Shown: piece by piece, positions 22,282 through 30,383 of the stretch
How positions within the stretch are numbered: the stretch's first letter is position 1
Layout: every line of letters starts with the position of its first letter
Source: Microbacterium sp. 1.5R
GTDB taxonomy: Bacteria; Actinomycetota; Actinomycetes; Actinomycetales; Microbacteriaceae
Length of the DNA: 64,000 nt
Direction of reading: 5' to 3'
Assembly (NCBI RefSeq): GCF_007667425.1
Contig: NZ_VDRC01000001.1
Span: forward strand, 1,952,595 to 2,016,594
Translations under genes and position numbers: made by a program
The notes under the pieces: model-generated
Database searches by the model: none
What the model saw: the letters and a program-made list of their open reading frames with translations, nothing else
What the model was told of the DNA's origin: nothing

Positions 22282-23592
22282 ATGACCACCGTCAACGACG
22301 ACAAGCTCTTCCGGAAGGTGATGCTGCGCGTGCTCCCGCTCGCGATGCTCGGCTTCTTCCTCTCCTACCTCGACCGCGTCAACATCGGCTACGCCCAGGC
22401 GACCATGAGCGCCGACCTCGGCTTCTCGAACGTCGTCTACGGCCTGGGTGCCGGCCTGTTCTTCATCGGGTACTTCATCTTCGAGATCCCGTCGAACCTC
22501 ATCCTCGCCAAGGTCGGAGCGCGCAAGTGGATCGCGCGCATCATGATCACCTGGGGCATCATCTCGGGCCTCATGTTCATCGTCGACAGCGAGTGGATGT
22601 TCTACCTGCTGCGCTTCCTGCTCGGTGTCGCGGAGGCCGGCTTCATCCCCGGCATCCTCTTCTACATGGCGCACTGGTTCCCGGCCAGCCGTCGCGGCCG
22701 CGCGTGGGGCATCTTCTACATCGCCCTCGCGTCGTCGGGTCTGATCGGCGGGCCGGTCTCGGGCTTCATCCTCAGCGGCATGGACGGCGTCTGGGGTCAC
22801 ACCGGATGGCAGTGGCTGTTCGTGATCGAGGCGATCCCGACCGTGCTGCTCGGCATCGTGGTCTTCTTCTTCCTGCAGGAGGACTACCGCAAGGTGGGCT
22901 GGCTCAGCGAGCCGGAGCGCGACCGACTCGGATCGCTGCTCGCCGCCGAACGCGTCGACGAGGCCGAGACGCCGCTGCGCAAGGTGTTCACCAGCAAGCT
23001 CATCTGGCTGCTCACTGCCGTGTACTTCTCGTACAATTTCGCGCTGTACGGCATCAGCTTCTGGCTGCCCACCCTGATCGGCGACCTCGGCATCACGGAC
23101 GTCGTGCAGATCGGCTTCCTCAGTGCGCTGCCGAGCCTCGCGGCGATCGTGTCCATGGTCACCTTCGGGTTCCTGTCGGACCGCGCGGGGGAGCGACGGA
23201 AGTTCATCGCCGCCGCGTTCGTGATGAGCGCCGTCGGTTTCGCGATCTGCATCATCGCGGGCACCGATCCCGTCTGGGGCATCGTCGGCCTGTGCCTCGC
23301 GAACGCCGGAGCCCTGTCGATCCCCGCGATCTTCTGGAGCTTCCAGACGTCGATGCTCACGGGCACGGCGCTCGCGGGCGGCATCGCGCTGATCAACTCG
23401 ACCGGAAACCTCGCGGGCTTCGCCGCCCCGTACCTGATCGGCTTCGTGAAGGACACCACCGGCGTCGCCACTGTCGCGCTTTACATCACCGGCGCGATCA
23501 TGATCGTCGGCGCGATCCTCACCCTGACCGTGCGCCAGCACAAGGCCGTCGCCTCGGCCAAGGACCTGCCGTCGGAGCTCGTCTCGAAGTAG
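22282..23592 (+). CDS. ACS-family MFS transporter (sugar-acid carrier), second copy
   Basis: The 436-residue protein has the ACS pattern FLSYLDRVNIGYAQATMSAD in helix 1, FEIPSNLILAKVGARKWIAR between helices 2 and 3, and FLLGVAEAGFIPGILFYMAH in helix 4. It resembles the tartrate/phthalate/hexuronate-type carriers more than its neighbour at 20051 does. ATG at 22282 with GAAGGA upstream. It is the last gene of the plus-strand sugar-acid operon and is followed by a perfect terminator hairpin. The substrate is probably an organic anion linked to the lactonase and OtnK/OtnC steps. Confidence 0.87.
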   Translation: MTTVNDDKLFRKVMLRVLPLAMLGFFLSYLDRVNIGYAQATMSADLGFSNVVYGLGAGLFFIGYFIFEIPSNLILAKVGARKWIARIMITWGIISGLMFIVDSEWMFYLLRFLLGVAEAGFIPGILFYMAHWFPASRRGRAWGIFYIALASSGLIGGPVSGFILSGMDGVWGHTGWQWLFVIEAIPTVLLGIVVFFFLQEDYRKVGWLSEPERDRLGSLLAAERVDEAETPLRKVFTSKLIWLLTAVYFSYNFALYGISFWLPTLIGDLGITDVVQIGFLSALPSLAAIVSMVTFGFLSDRAGERRKFIAAAFVMSAVGFAICIIAGTDPVWGIVGLCLANAGALSIPAIFWSFQTSMLTGTALAGGIALINSTGNLAGFAAPYLIGFVKDTTGVATVALYITGAIMIVGAILTLTVRQHKAVASAKDLPSELVSK

Positions 23593-23620
23593 TTCCCCCG
23601 CTGCTTCCCCCCGAGACCGG

Positions 23621-23654
23621 CGCAACCCCCGCACGATATCGTGCGGGGGTTGCG
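23621..23654 (+). terminator. Perfect 34-base palindromic terminator
   Basis: The sequence from CGCAACCCCCGCACGAT (23621-23637) to 23654 is fully self-complementary. It forms a ~15-base GC-rich stem with a tiny loop, 29 bases after the carrier stop. It separates the sugar-acid operon from the inositol operon. Confidence 0.88.
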
Positions 23655-23714
23655 TCGTCTCTTGCAGGGGTGGACGGCGATCTGTTTGCGTCGGGCGGGA
23701 ACACGCCCTACGCT

Positions 23715-23730
23715 CTTTGTAAGAACAAAG
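23715..23730. promoter_or_regulatory. CTTTGT-AAGA-ACAAAG inverted repeat (putative iol operator)
   Basis: A 6-base perfect inverted repeat with a 4-base spacer lies 30 bases upstream of the iolC start in an otherwise GC-rich leader. It is the only symmetric AT-rich site in this promoter. The regulator is not encoded in the inositol operon itself. Confidence 0.5.
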
Positions 23731-23760
23731 TCGGTTCCCCCTGATCGAAGAGGATCACCC

Positions 23761-24732
23761 TTGAGCCCTTCTCCGCCTGCTCGGCCGTTCGATGTCGTCG
23801 CCATCGGGAGGGTCGGCGTCGACCTGTATCCGCTGCAGGACGGAGTCGGCCTCGAAGACGTGACGACCTTCGGCAAGTACCTCGGCGGTTCGGCGGCCAA
23901 CGTCACGGTCGCCGCGGCCCGACACGGCCGCTCCGCGGCGCTCATCAGCCGCACCGGTGCCGACCCCTTCGGAGTGTTCGTCCGTCGAGAGCTCGAGCGC
24001 CTCGGGGTGTCGAACCGGTTCGTGGATGCCGTCTCCGATCTGCCGACCCCGATCACGTTCTGCGAGATCTTCCCGCCGGACCACTTCCCCCTGTACTTCT
24101 ACCGCGACCCGATCGCGCCCGACCTCGTGATCCACGCCGACGACCTCGACCTCGACGCCGTGACATCCGCCAGGGTGTACTGGTCGACCGTGACCGGTCT
24201 GAGCCGCGAGCCGAGTCGCGCCGCCCATCACGCCGCCTGGCAGGCCCGCGCACGCCGGCCGCTCACGGTGCTCGACCTCGACTACCGCCCGATGTTCTGG
24301 GAGAGCGCGGAGGCGGCGCGCGAGCAGGTGTCGCGCGCACTCGACCACGTGACCGTCGCCGTCGGCAACCGCGAGGAGTGCGAGATCGCCGTCGGCGAGA
24401 CCGACCCCGACCGGGCGGCGGATGCGCTGCTGGAGCGCGGTGTCGAGCTCGCCATCGTGAAGCAGGGCCCCAAGGGCGTGCTCGCGAAGACCCAGGACGA
24501 ACGTGTGGAGGTCGCTCCCTTCGACGTCGCGGTCGTGAACGGCCTCGGCGCGGGCGACGCCTTCGGTGGCGCACTGTGCCACGGACTCATCGAGGGGTGG
24601 AGCCTGCAGAAGATCATGACCTGGGCCAACGCGGCCGGTGCGATCGTGGCCGGCAGGCGCGAATGCTCCACCGCGATGCCGGACTCCACCGAGGTCGAGC
24701 GATTCCTCGGGCAGGCGGTGGCGAATGCCTGA
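23761..24732 (+). CDS. iolC: 5-dehydro-2-deoxygluconokinase
   Basis: The 323-residue PfkB/ribokinase-family protein begins FDVVAIGRVGVDLYPLQDG. It has the sugar-binding motif GGSAANVTVAAARHG near residue 42 and the ATP/anion-hole motif NGLGAGDAFGGALCHG near 260, with the catalytic Asp in GAGD. IolC phosphorylates 5-dehydro-2-deoxy-D-gluconate in myo-inositol breakdown. The start is the TTG at 23761, with GAAGAGGA upstream; no ATG fits and the frame upstream crosses the terminator. The next gene starts eight bases before its stop, so translation is coupled. The assignment is firm because iolB and iolD follow. Confidence 0.9.
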   Translation: MSPSPPARPFDVVAIGRVGVDLYPLQDGVGLEDVTTFGKYLGGSAANVTVAAARHGRSAALISRTGADPFGVFVRRELERLGVSNRFVDAVSDLPTPITFCEIFPPDHFPLYFYRDPIAPDLVIHADDLDLDAVTSARVYWSTVTGLSREPSRAAHHAAWQARARRPLTVLDLDYRPMFWESAEAAREQVSRALDHVTVAVGNREECEIAVGETDPDRAADALLERGVELAIVKQGPKGVLAKTQDERVEVAPFDVAVVNGLGAGDAFGGALCHGLIEGWSLQKIMTWANAAGAIVAGRRECSTAMPDSTEVERFLGQAVANA

Positions 24733-25630
24733 CATCGAGCGCATCCGACGGATCCGGGCGGAGGACCCCGCACTCATCGGCGAGACAGTGCGCACCCGCC
24801 GCCGCCGTCCCCTCATCGCGGGCGACGGTCGCCTGTTCATCATCGCCGCGGACCATCCGGCCCGGGGCTCACTGAGCGTCGGCGGACGCGGATTCGCGAT
24901 GGGCAGCCGTGTCTCGCTGCTCGAGCGACTCGCCGCCGCCCTCGCCCGGCCGGGTGTCGACGGCGTGCTCGGCACGCCCGACATCATCGAGGATCTGGCG
25001 CTGCTCGGCGCGCTCGACGACAAGGTGGTCGTCGGATCGATGAACCGGGGCGGACTCCAGGGCGCGACCTTCGAGATGGACGATCGGTTCACGGCGTACG
25101 ACGTGCCGGCGATGGTGCGCGACGGGATCGACCTCGGCAAGCTGCTCGTGCGGGTGAATCTGGAGGATGCCGGAACGGCCTCGGTCCTCGAGAACTCTGC
25201 CGCGGCGGTGTCGGCGGCAGCCGCCGAACGTCTGCCGGTGATGCTCGAGCCGTTCATGAGCTGCTGGCGCGACGGCCGGATCGTCAACGATCTCTCGACG
25301 GATGCCGTGGTCAGATCGGTCGCCATCGCCGCGGGCCTGGGGGATTCCTCCGCCTACACCTGGCTCAAGCTGCCGGTCGTCGCCGACATGGAGCGCGTCG
25401 CCGAGGCCGCGACGATGCCGACCCTGCTGCTCGGCGGCGACCCCACCTCGGCGCAGGACGAGGTGTTCGCCTCCTGGCAGAACGCGCTGGCGCTGCCCGG
25501 CATACGCGGCCTCGTCGTGGGCCGCACCCTGCTCTACCCGCACGACGACGACGTCGTCGGTGCGGTCGACATCGCGGCCTCGCTCGTGCACGGCACGGTG
25601 TCCACTGCGGCTGCGGCCGGGGCGCGATGA
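24725..25630 (+). CDS. Cgl0158-family (beta/alpha)8-barrel aldolase of the inositol pathway
   Basis: The 301-residue protein contains GRLFIIAADHPARGSLSVGG near residue 38, VDGVLGTPDIIEDL, VVVGSMNRGGLQGATFEMDD and LGDSSAYTWLKLPVVADME. The first and last supply the Asp and Lys of a DeoC/LacD-like barrel. Family members sit between iolC and iolA/iolB in actinobacteria such as Corynebacterium glutamicum (Cgl0158). There they probably replace the class II aldolase IolJ and split 2-deoxy-5-keto-gluconate 6-phosphate into dihydroxyacetone phosphate and malonate semialdehyde. That role is inferred from position; the fold assignment is from sequence. It overlaps iolC and ends in an ATGA overlap with iolB. 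Confidence 0.8.
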   Translation: MPDIERIRRIRAEDPALIGETVRTRRRRPLIAGDGRLFIIAADHPARGSLSVGGRGFAMGSRVSLLERLAAALARPGVDGVLGTPDIIEDLALLGALDDKVVVGSMNRGGLQGATFEMDDRFTAYDVPAMVRDGIDLGKLLVRVNLEDAGTASVLENSAAAVSAAAAERLPVMLEPFMSCWRDGRIVNDLSTDAVVRSVAIAAGLGDSSAYTWLKLPVVADMERVAEAATMPTLLLGGDPTSAQDEVFASWQNALALPGIRGLVVGRTLLYPHDDDVVGAVDIAASLVHGTVSTAAAAGAR

Positions 25631-26514
25631 CCGCGAACGACTGGCTCTTCCCTCGGGGCTCCCTGTCGGAGGGCGCCTGGGAAAGCGTGGTCGGTGCGGA
25701 CCTTCCCGGGTGGCAGCACACCGGGCTCCGCGTCGCCGACCTCGACGGCGAGGTGACCCTGGCGGCGTCGCCGGTCGAGCGGATGATCGTCCCGCTGCAC
25801 GGGTCGTTCGTCGTCACGGCACCCGATAGCCGCTGGGTGCTCGATGGCCGGCGCTCGGTCTTCGACGGACCCACCGACGTGCTGTACCTCGGGGCGATGA
25901 CCGGTGCGCGCATCGAGGGCACCGGGCGCATCGCGGTCGCCGAGTCGCCCACGGCGACGATCCTGCCGCCCGCCTTGCTGCGACGCGATGAGGTGCCGGT
26001 GGAGATCCGCGGGGCAGGGCGATCGACCCGTCAGGTGCACAACTTCGGCGTCCCCGGCGCGCTCCCGGCGCACCGACTGATCGTCTGCGAGGTCATCACC
26101 CCGGCCGAGAACTGGTCGTCGTATCCGCCGCACAAGCACGACCGCGCGGGCGCGGACGAGAGCGAACTCGAGGAGATCTACTACTTCGAGTCGGCCGTGA
26201 CCCGTGGGGCCGTGGAGACATCGGGCGCGCGGCCCTTCGGTCTGTTCACCGCCTACGCCTCGGATGAGCGGGAGATCGACATCGCGGCCAGGGTCGGCAC
26301 CGGCGACATCGCCCTCGTGCCGCACGGGTTCCACGGGCCCGCCGTCGCGGCGCCGGGATACGACCTGTACTACCTGAACGTGATGGCCGGGCCCGGCGGC
26401 GAGCGCGCCTGGCGGATCACGGACGACCCGACCCAGGCCTGGATCCGACGACACTGGGCAGAACAGCATCCCGATCCCCGTCTGCCGTATACGGCGAAGG
26501 AGCCCGCACCGTGA
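25627..26514 (+). CDS. iolB: 5-deoxy-glucuronate isomerase
   Basis: The 295-residue bicupin protein begins WLFPRGSLSEGAWESVVGAD. It has metal-site residues in SSYPPHKHDRAGADESELEE near residue 163 and HGFHGPAVAAPGYDLYYLNV near 236, both typical of IolB (KduI/IolB family). The enzyme isomerises 5-deoxy-glucuronate to 5-dehydro-2-deoxygluconate, the substrate of IolC. The ATG at 25627 overlaps the aldolase stop and the stop overlaps the iolD GTG start, so the operon is tightly coupled. Length is normal for the family. Confidence 0.92.
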   Translation: MTANDWLFPRGSLSEGAWESVVGADLPGWQHTGLRVADLDGEVTLAASPVERMIVPLHGSFVVTAPDSRWVLDGRRSVFDGPTDVLYLGAMTGARIEGTGRIAVAESPTATILPPALLRRDEVPVEIRGAGRSTRQVHNFGVPGALPAHRLIVCEVITPAENWSSYPPHKHDRAGADESELEEIYYFESAVTRGAVETSGARPFGLFTAYASDEREIDIAARVGTGDIALVPHGFHGPAVAAPGYDLYYLNVMAGPGGERAWRITDDPTQAWIRRHWAEQHPDPRLPYTAKEPAP

Positions 26515-28445
26515 CCCACCCGGACGACCGCCCAGACACCCCTGCCGGCTCCACGCGCCGGATGACCGTGGCCCAGGCGCTGATGACCTTCCTCGCCAAC
26601 CAATGGACGGTCGACGGCGACATCCGCGAACGCACGATCGCCGGCACCTTCGGCATCTTCGGTCACGGCAACGTCGCCGGCATCGGACAGGCGCTGCTGC
26701 AGCTGCACACCGACGAGCCGGGTCTCATGCCCTACCACCAGGCCCGGAACGAGCAGGCCATGGTGCATCAGGCCGTCGGCTTCGCCCGGATGCGTCGGCG
26801 GCGCGCGACCTACGCCGCGACCGCCTCGGTCGGCCCTGGCGCCGCCAACATGCTCACGGGTGCGGCGCTCGCCACCGCGAATCGGCTTCCCGTGCTGCTT
26901 CTGCCCTCTGACACCTTCGCGACGCGCGTCGCCGACCCGGTGCTGCAGCAGCTCGAGCACCCGCACGATACGGGCATGCAGGTCACCGACGCGTTCCGTC
27001 CGGTGTCGCGGTTCTTCGATCGTGTGCAGCGACCCGAGCAGCTGTTCTCGATCGCGCTCGCCGCCATGCGGGTGCTCACAGACCCCGCCGAGACCGGAGC
27101 CGTGACGATCGCGTTGCCCGAAGACGTGCAGGCGGAGGCGCTCGATGTGCCTCTCGAGTTCCTGCAGCCCCGCGAGTGGCATGTGCGTCGCACGGTCCCC
27201 GAGCCGGAAGAGCTCGCCCGCGCCGTCGAGGTGATCCGCTCTGCTCGGCATCCGCTGATCGTGGCGGGCGGCGGTGTGCTCTACTCCGGCGCCGAAGACG
27301 CGCTCCGCGCTCTCGTCGAGGCGACGGGGGTGCCGGTCGGAGCGACCCAGGCGGGTGTCGGGAGCCTCGTCTGGGACCACCCGCAGTACGCGGGAGCGAT
27401 CGGCGCGACCGGCACGACAGCTGCGAATGCGCTCGCGGCCGAGGCCGACGTCGTGATCGGCATCGGCACGCGGTACAGCGACTTCACCACCGCCAGCCGC
27501 AGCGCGTTCCAGCACCCCGACGTGCGCTTCGTCAACGTGAACATCGCCCCGTTCGACGCGTACAAGCACGGAACGCAGCTGCCCGTCGTCGCCGATGCCC
27601 GCCGTGCGATCGACGCTCTCGGAGGCGCGCTCTCCGGCTGGCAGATCGAGCCCGCGTACGCGCAGCGCATCGCCGAGGAGAAGAGTCGGTGGGATGCCGT
27701 CGTCGATGCGGCCCTCGCGCCCGCCGGCGGCGATCTGCTGGGCCAGCCGGAGATCATCGGCGCCGTGCACGCCGCGAGCGACCCGACGGACGTGCTCGTG
27801 CAGGCCGCCGGGTCGCTGCCGGGTGACCTGCACAAGCTGTGGCGCGTACGCGACCCGCTGGGCTACCACGTCGAGTACGCCTTCTCCACGATGGGCTACG
27901 AGATCGCCGGGGGACTCGGTGTGCGCCGCGCCGCCCCCGACCGCGACGTGCTCGTGCTCGTGGGAGACGGCTCGTACCTCATGCTGCACACAGAGCTGGT
28001 GACGGCCGTGGCCGAGGGGCTGAAGATCGTCGTGGTGCTCGTGCAGAACCACGGGTACGCCTCGATCGGGCATCTGTCGGAGACGGTCGGCTCGGCGCGC
28101 TTCGGCACGAAGTACCGCGCGCAGGATCCTGCGACGCACGACTTCGTCGAGGAGCGCTTCGTGCCCGTCGACCTCGCGGCGAACGCCCGGTCGTACGGCG
28201 TCGACGTGATCGAGGTCGCGCCGGGGGCCGAGGCGGCGCGCGATCTGCGCGAGGCCGTCCGCCGGGCCAAGGCCTCGTCGACCACGACCCTCATCCACGT
28301 GGATGCCGACCCGCTGCGCTACGGGCCGGATGGCGGCGGTTGGTGGGATGTGCCGGTCGCGGAGAGCTCGACGCTGACGAGCACGCGCGATGCCCGCGCC
28401 GAGTACGAGCGCGCTCGCACGGCGCAGCGCCCGCTCCTGGGCTGA
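26511..28445 (+). CDS. iolD: 3D-(3,5/4)-trihydroxycyclohexane-1,2-dione acylhydrolase
   Basis: The 644-residue protein is a thiamine-diphosphate enzyme of the acetolactate synthase fold. MTVAQALMTFLANQWTVDGD is N-terminal, with the cofactor Glu in PYHQARNEQAMVHQAVGFAR. A central domain follows (VGATQAGVGSLVWDHPQYAG). The TPP-binding domain has LVGDGSYLMLHTELVTAVAE and QNHGYASIGHLSE. IolD hydrolyses the cyclic dione to 5-deoxy-glucuronate. The GTG at 26511 overlaps the iolB stop. It is the last gene of this operon. iolA, iolE, iolG and an inositol transporter are not in the window, so the pathway must be completed elsewhere. Confidence 0.93.
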   Translation: MTHPDDRPDTPAGSTRRMTVAQALMTFLANQWTVDGDIRERTIAGTFGIFGHGNVAGIGQALLQLHTDEPGLMPYHQARNEQAMVHQAVGFARMRRRRATYAATASVGPGAANMLTGAALATANRLPVLLLPSDTFATRVADPVLQQLEHPHDTGMQVTDAFRPVSRFFDRVQRPEQLFSIALAAMRVLTDPAETGAVTIALPEDVQAEALDVPLEFLQPREWHVRRTVPEPEELARAVEVIRSARHPLIVAGGGVLYSGAEDALRALVEATGVPVGATQAGVGSLVWDHPQYAGAIGATGTTAANALAAEADVVIGIGTRYSDFTTASRSAFQHPDVRFVNVNIAPFDAYKHGTQLPVVADARRAIDALGGALSGWQIEPAYAQRIAEEKSRWDAVVDAALAPAGGDLLGQPEIIGAVHAASDPTDVLVQAAGSLPGDLHKLWRVRDPLGYHVEYAFSTMGYEIAGGLGVRRAAPDRDVLVLVGDGSYLMLHTELVTAVAEGLKIVVVLVQNHGYASIGHLSETVGSARFGTKYRAQDPATHDFVEERFVPVDLAANARSYGVDVIEVAPGAEAARDLREAVRRAKASSTTTLIHVDADPLRYGPDGGGWWDVPVAESSTLTSTRDARAEYERARTAQRPLLG

Positions 28446-28486
28446 CCGGCCCGCTCCGCGGCTGATCGGGCACGGCGGAGTCGGAA

Positions 28487-28517
28487 ATCGGGCGGCGACC
28501 AGGAGTCGCCGCCCGAT
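28487..28517. terminator. Bidirectional hairpin terminator between iolD and GH2 gene
   Basis: Perfect 13-base arms ATCGGGCGGCGAC (28487-28499) and its complement (28505-28517) surround a CAGGA loop. The neighbouring genes converge on it. Confidence 0.85.
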
Positions 28518-28531
28518 CCACGATCAGAGGG

Positions 28532-30346
28532 TCAGGGCTTCGAGTGCGACTCGGCCGCCACGATCGACCGGATCACGTCGACGGGGAGCTTCGGCACCCG
28601 GTTCTCGTCGGCGAGGCCGTTGGCCTCCTGCAGGGTGTCGGTGATCTGGGTGTAGCAGAAGCCCGAGAGGACGCTGCTCTGCAGGAGGGCATCGAAGATC
28701 CCGCGCAGGTGGCTCTCGAACTCCTCGACCGTGCTGCTCGTCGTGTAGCCCCAGGCGGGTTCGCTCGGCGAGGTCTCGAACTTCACCCCGCCGAATTCGC
28801 TGACCATCACCGGGAGATTCGCGGTGTCGGCCTCACCCTCGGCCATCATCATCCGGTGCGAGGGGCCGTAGCCGCCGAAGAGCGCCTCCAGCGCCGTGTG
28901 GTCGGCGTAGCGCAGGGCGAACGTCTCGGGGTCGCCGTCGTAGTCGTGCACCGTGAGGATGTCGGACTGCGTGTGCTCCCACCCGTCGTTCGAGATCACC
29001 GGCCGTGTCGGGTCGAGGGCGCGGGTGAGATCGGCGAGTCCGCGTGAGAACGCGCGCTGCGGCGCGTCCGTCAGGATGTCGCGCACGCCCCAGCTCTCGT
29101 TGAACGGCACCCACGTGACGACCGAGGGGTGCGAGCGATCGCGCCGCACGAGCTCGACCCATTCACGCGTGAGGTCGGTGATCGCGTTCGTGGTGAACTC
29201 GTAGGCGGCGGGAGCCTCGCCCCACAGCAGCAGGCCCAGTCGGTCGGCCCAGTAGAGGAACCGGGGATCCTCGGCTTTCTGGTGGATCCGCGCGGTGTTG
29301 AAGCCCATGTCCTTGATCAGCTGCACCTCGTCGCGCAAGGCATCGTCGCTCGGGGCGGCGAGATGCGATTCCGGCCAGAATCCCTGCTCGAGCACCGCAC
29401 GGACGAAATAAGGGCGGTCGTTGAGCAGGAATCGTCCGGCCGCGGTGCCGACCGTGCGCAGTCCGAGGTAGGACCCGACCGTGTCGACGGAGTCGCCGTC
29501 GGTCACGGTGACGGTGGCGTCGATGAGCCGGGGGTTCTCGGGGGTCCAGGTCAGCTTCTCGTAGTGCTGGCCGTTGCGCTGATCGCGCAGGGGGATCTCG
29601 ATCACCGGTGCACCCGTGCTGTGCACGTCGGTCGACACACGAGCGAGCGGCGTGCCGTCGTAGCTCAGCGCGACCTCGACGGTGGCACCGGGGGTGAGCG
29701 GGCGGCTGGTCTGGAGTTCGAGCTGCACGCTGTCGGTGCCGCGGGACACCCGCCAGAAGAGCTCGGTGATGTGCGTCGGCGCGACCTGTTCGAGCCAGAC
29801 CGGCTGCCAGATGCCGGTCGTCCGTCGGTACCAGATCTCGTGCGGCTCGGGCAGCCATTCCTGCTTGCCCCGTGGCTGGCCCACGTCGAGGGGCCGGTCG
29901 ACGGCTCTCACCACGACGAGGTCGTCGCCGCCGTCGAGGTAGTCGGTGATGTCGGCGGAGAAGGGGGAGTGGCCCCCGGCGTGGGCCGCAACCTGACTGC
30001 CGTTGATCCACACCGTCGCTGCGTAGTCCACCGCGCCGAAATGCAGCACCATCCGCGCATCGGCGTCGTGCCGGGCCGTCTCCTCGGCGGAGAGAGTGCG
30101 CGCGTACCAGACGACGGGGTGGTACGACGGATCGCCGATGCCGGAGAGGGCGGACTCCGGCGGGTAGGGCACCACGATCGTCCGTCCGAGGTCGCCGTGG
30201 CGGAACCACTTCTCGGACATGCCGATCTCGGCGTCGTCGTAGGCGAAGCGCCACTCGCCGTCGAGGCTGTGCCACTGCGGTCGCCGCAGTTGCGGGCGCG
30301 GGTACGAGTCGAGGGAGGCGGGGCCGGATGACGTCATTGTGTCCAT
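28532..30346 (-). CDS. Glycoside hydrolase family 2 enzyme (beta-galactosidase/glucuronidase type)
   Basis: The ~604-residue protein has the GH2 layout: a sugar-binding jelly roll (WHSLDGEWRFAYDDAEIGMS near residue 25), an immunoglobulin-like domain, and a TIM barrel from ~290. The acid/base Glu is in WVPFNESWG (E417) and the nucleophile Glu in MVSEFGG (E517). There is no signal peptide, so it acts in the cytoplasm on imported oligosaccharides. Length is closer to beta-glucuronidase and short beta-galactosidases than to LacZ. The ATG at 30346 is the likely start, with an alternative ATG at 30337. It lies 37 bases after the LacI gene and is probably transcribed with GntR and LacI. Specificity is open. 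Confidence 0.87.
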   Translation of the reverse strand: MDTMTSSGPASLDSYPRPQLRRPQWHSLDGEWRFAYDDAEIGMSEKWFRHGDLGRTIVVPYPPESALSGIGDPSYHPVVWYARTLSAEETARHDADARMVLHFGAVDYAATVWINGSQVAAHAGGHSPFSADITDYLDGGDDLVVVRAVDRPLDVGQPRGKQEWLPEPHEIWYRRTTGIWQPVWLEQVAPTHITELFWRVSRGTDSVQLELQTSRPLTPGATVEVALSYDGTPLARVSTDVHSTGAPVIEIPLRDQRNGQHYEKLTWTPENPRLIDATVTVTDGDSVDTVGSYLGLRTVGTAAGRFLLNDRPYFVRAVLEQGFWPESHLAAPSDDALRDEVQLIKDMGFNTARIHQKAEDPRFLYWADRLGLLLWGEAPAAYEFTTNAITDLTREWVELVRRDRSHPSVVTWVPFNESWGVRDILTDAPQRAFSRGLADLTRALDPTRPVISNDGWEHTQSDILTVHDYDGDPETFALRYADHTALEALFGGYGPSHRMMMAEGEADTANLPVMVSEFGGVKFETSPSEPAWGYTTSSTVEEFESHLRGIFDALLQSSVLSGFCYTQITDTLQEANGLADENRVPKLPVDVIRSIVAAESHSKP

Positions 30347-30383
30347 GCGGATACTGTGGCGCACTTTTTCCAGCGCTGCAAAT

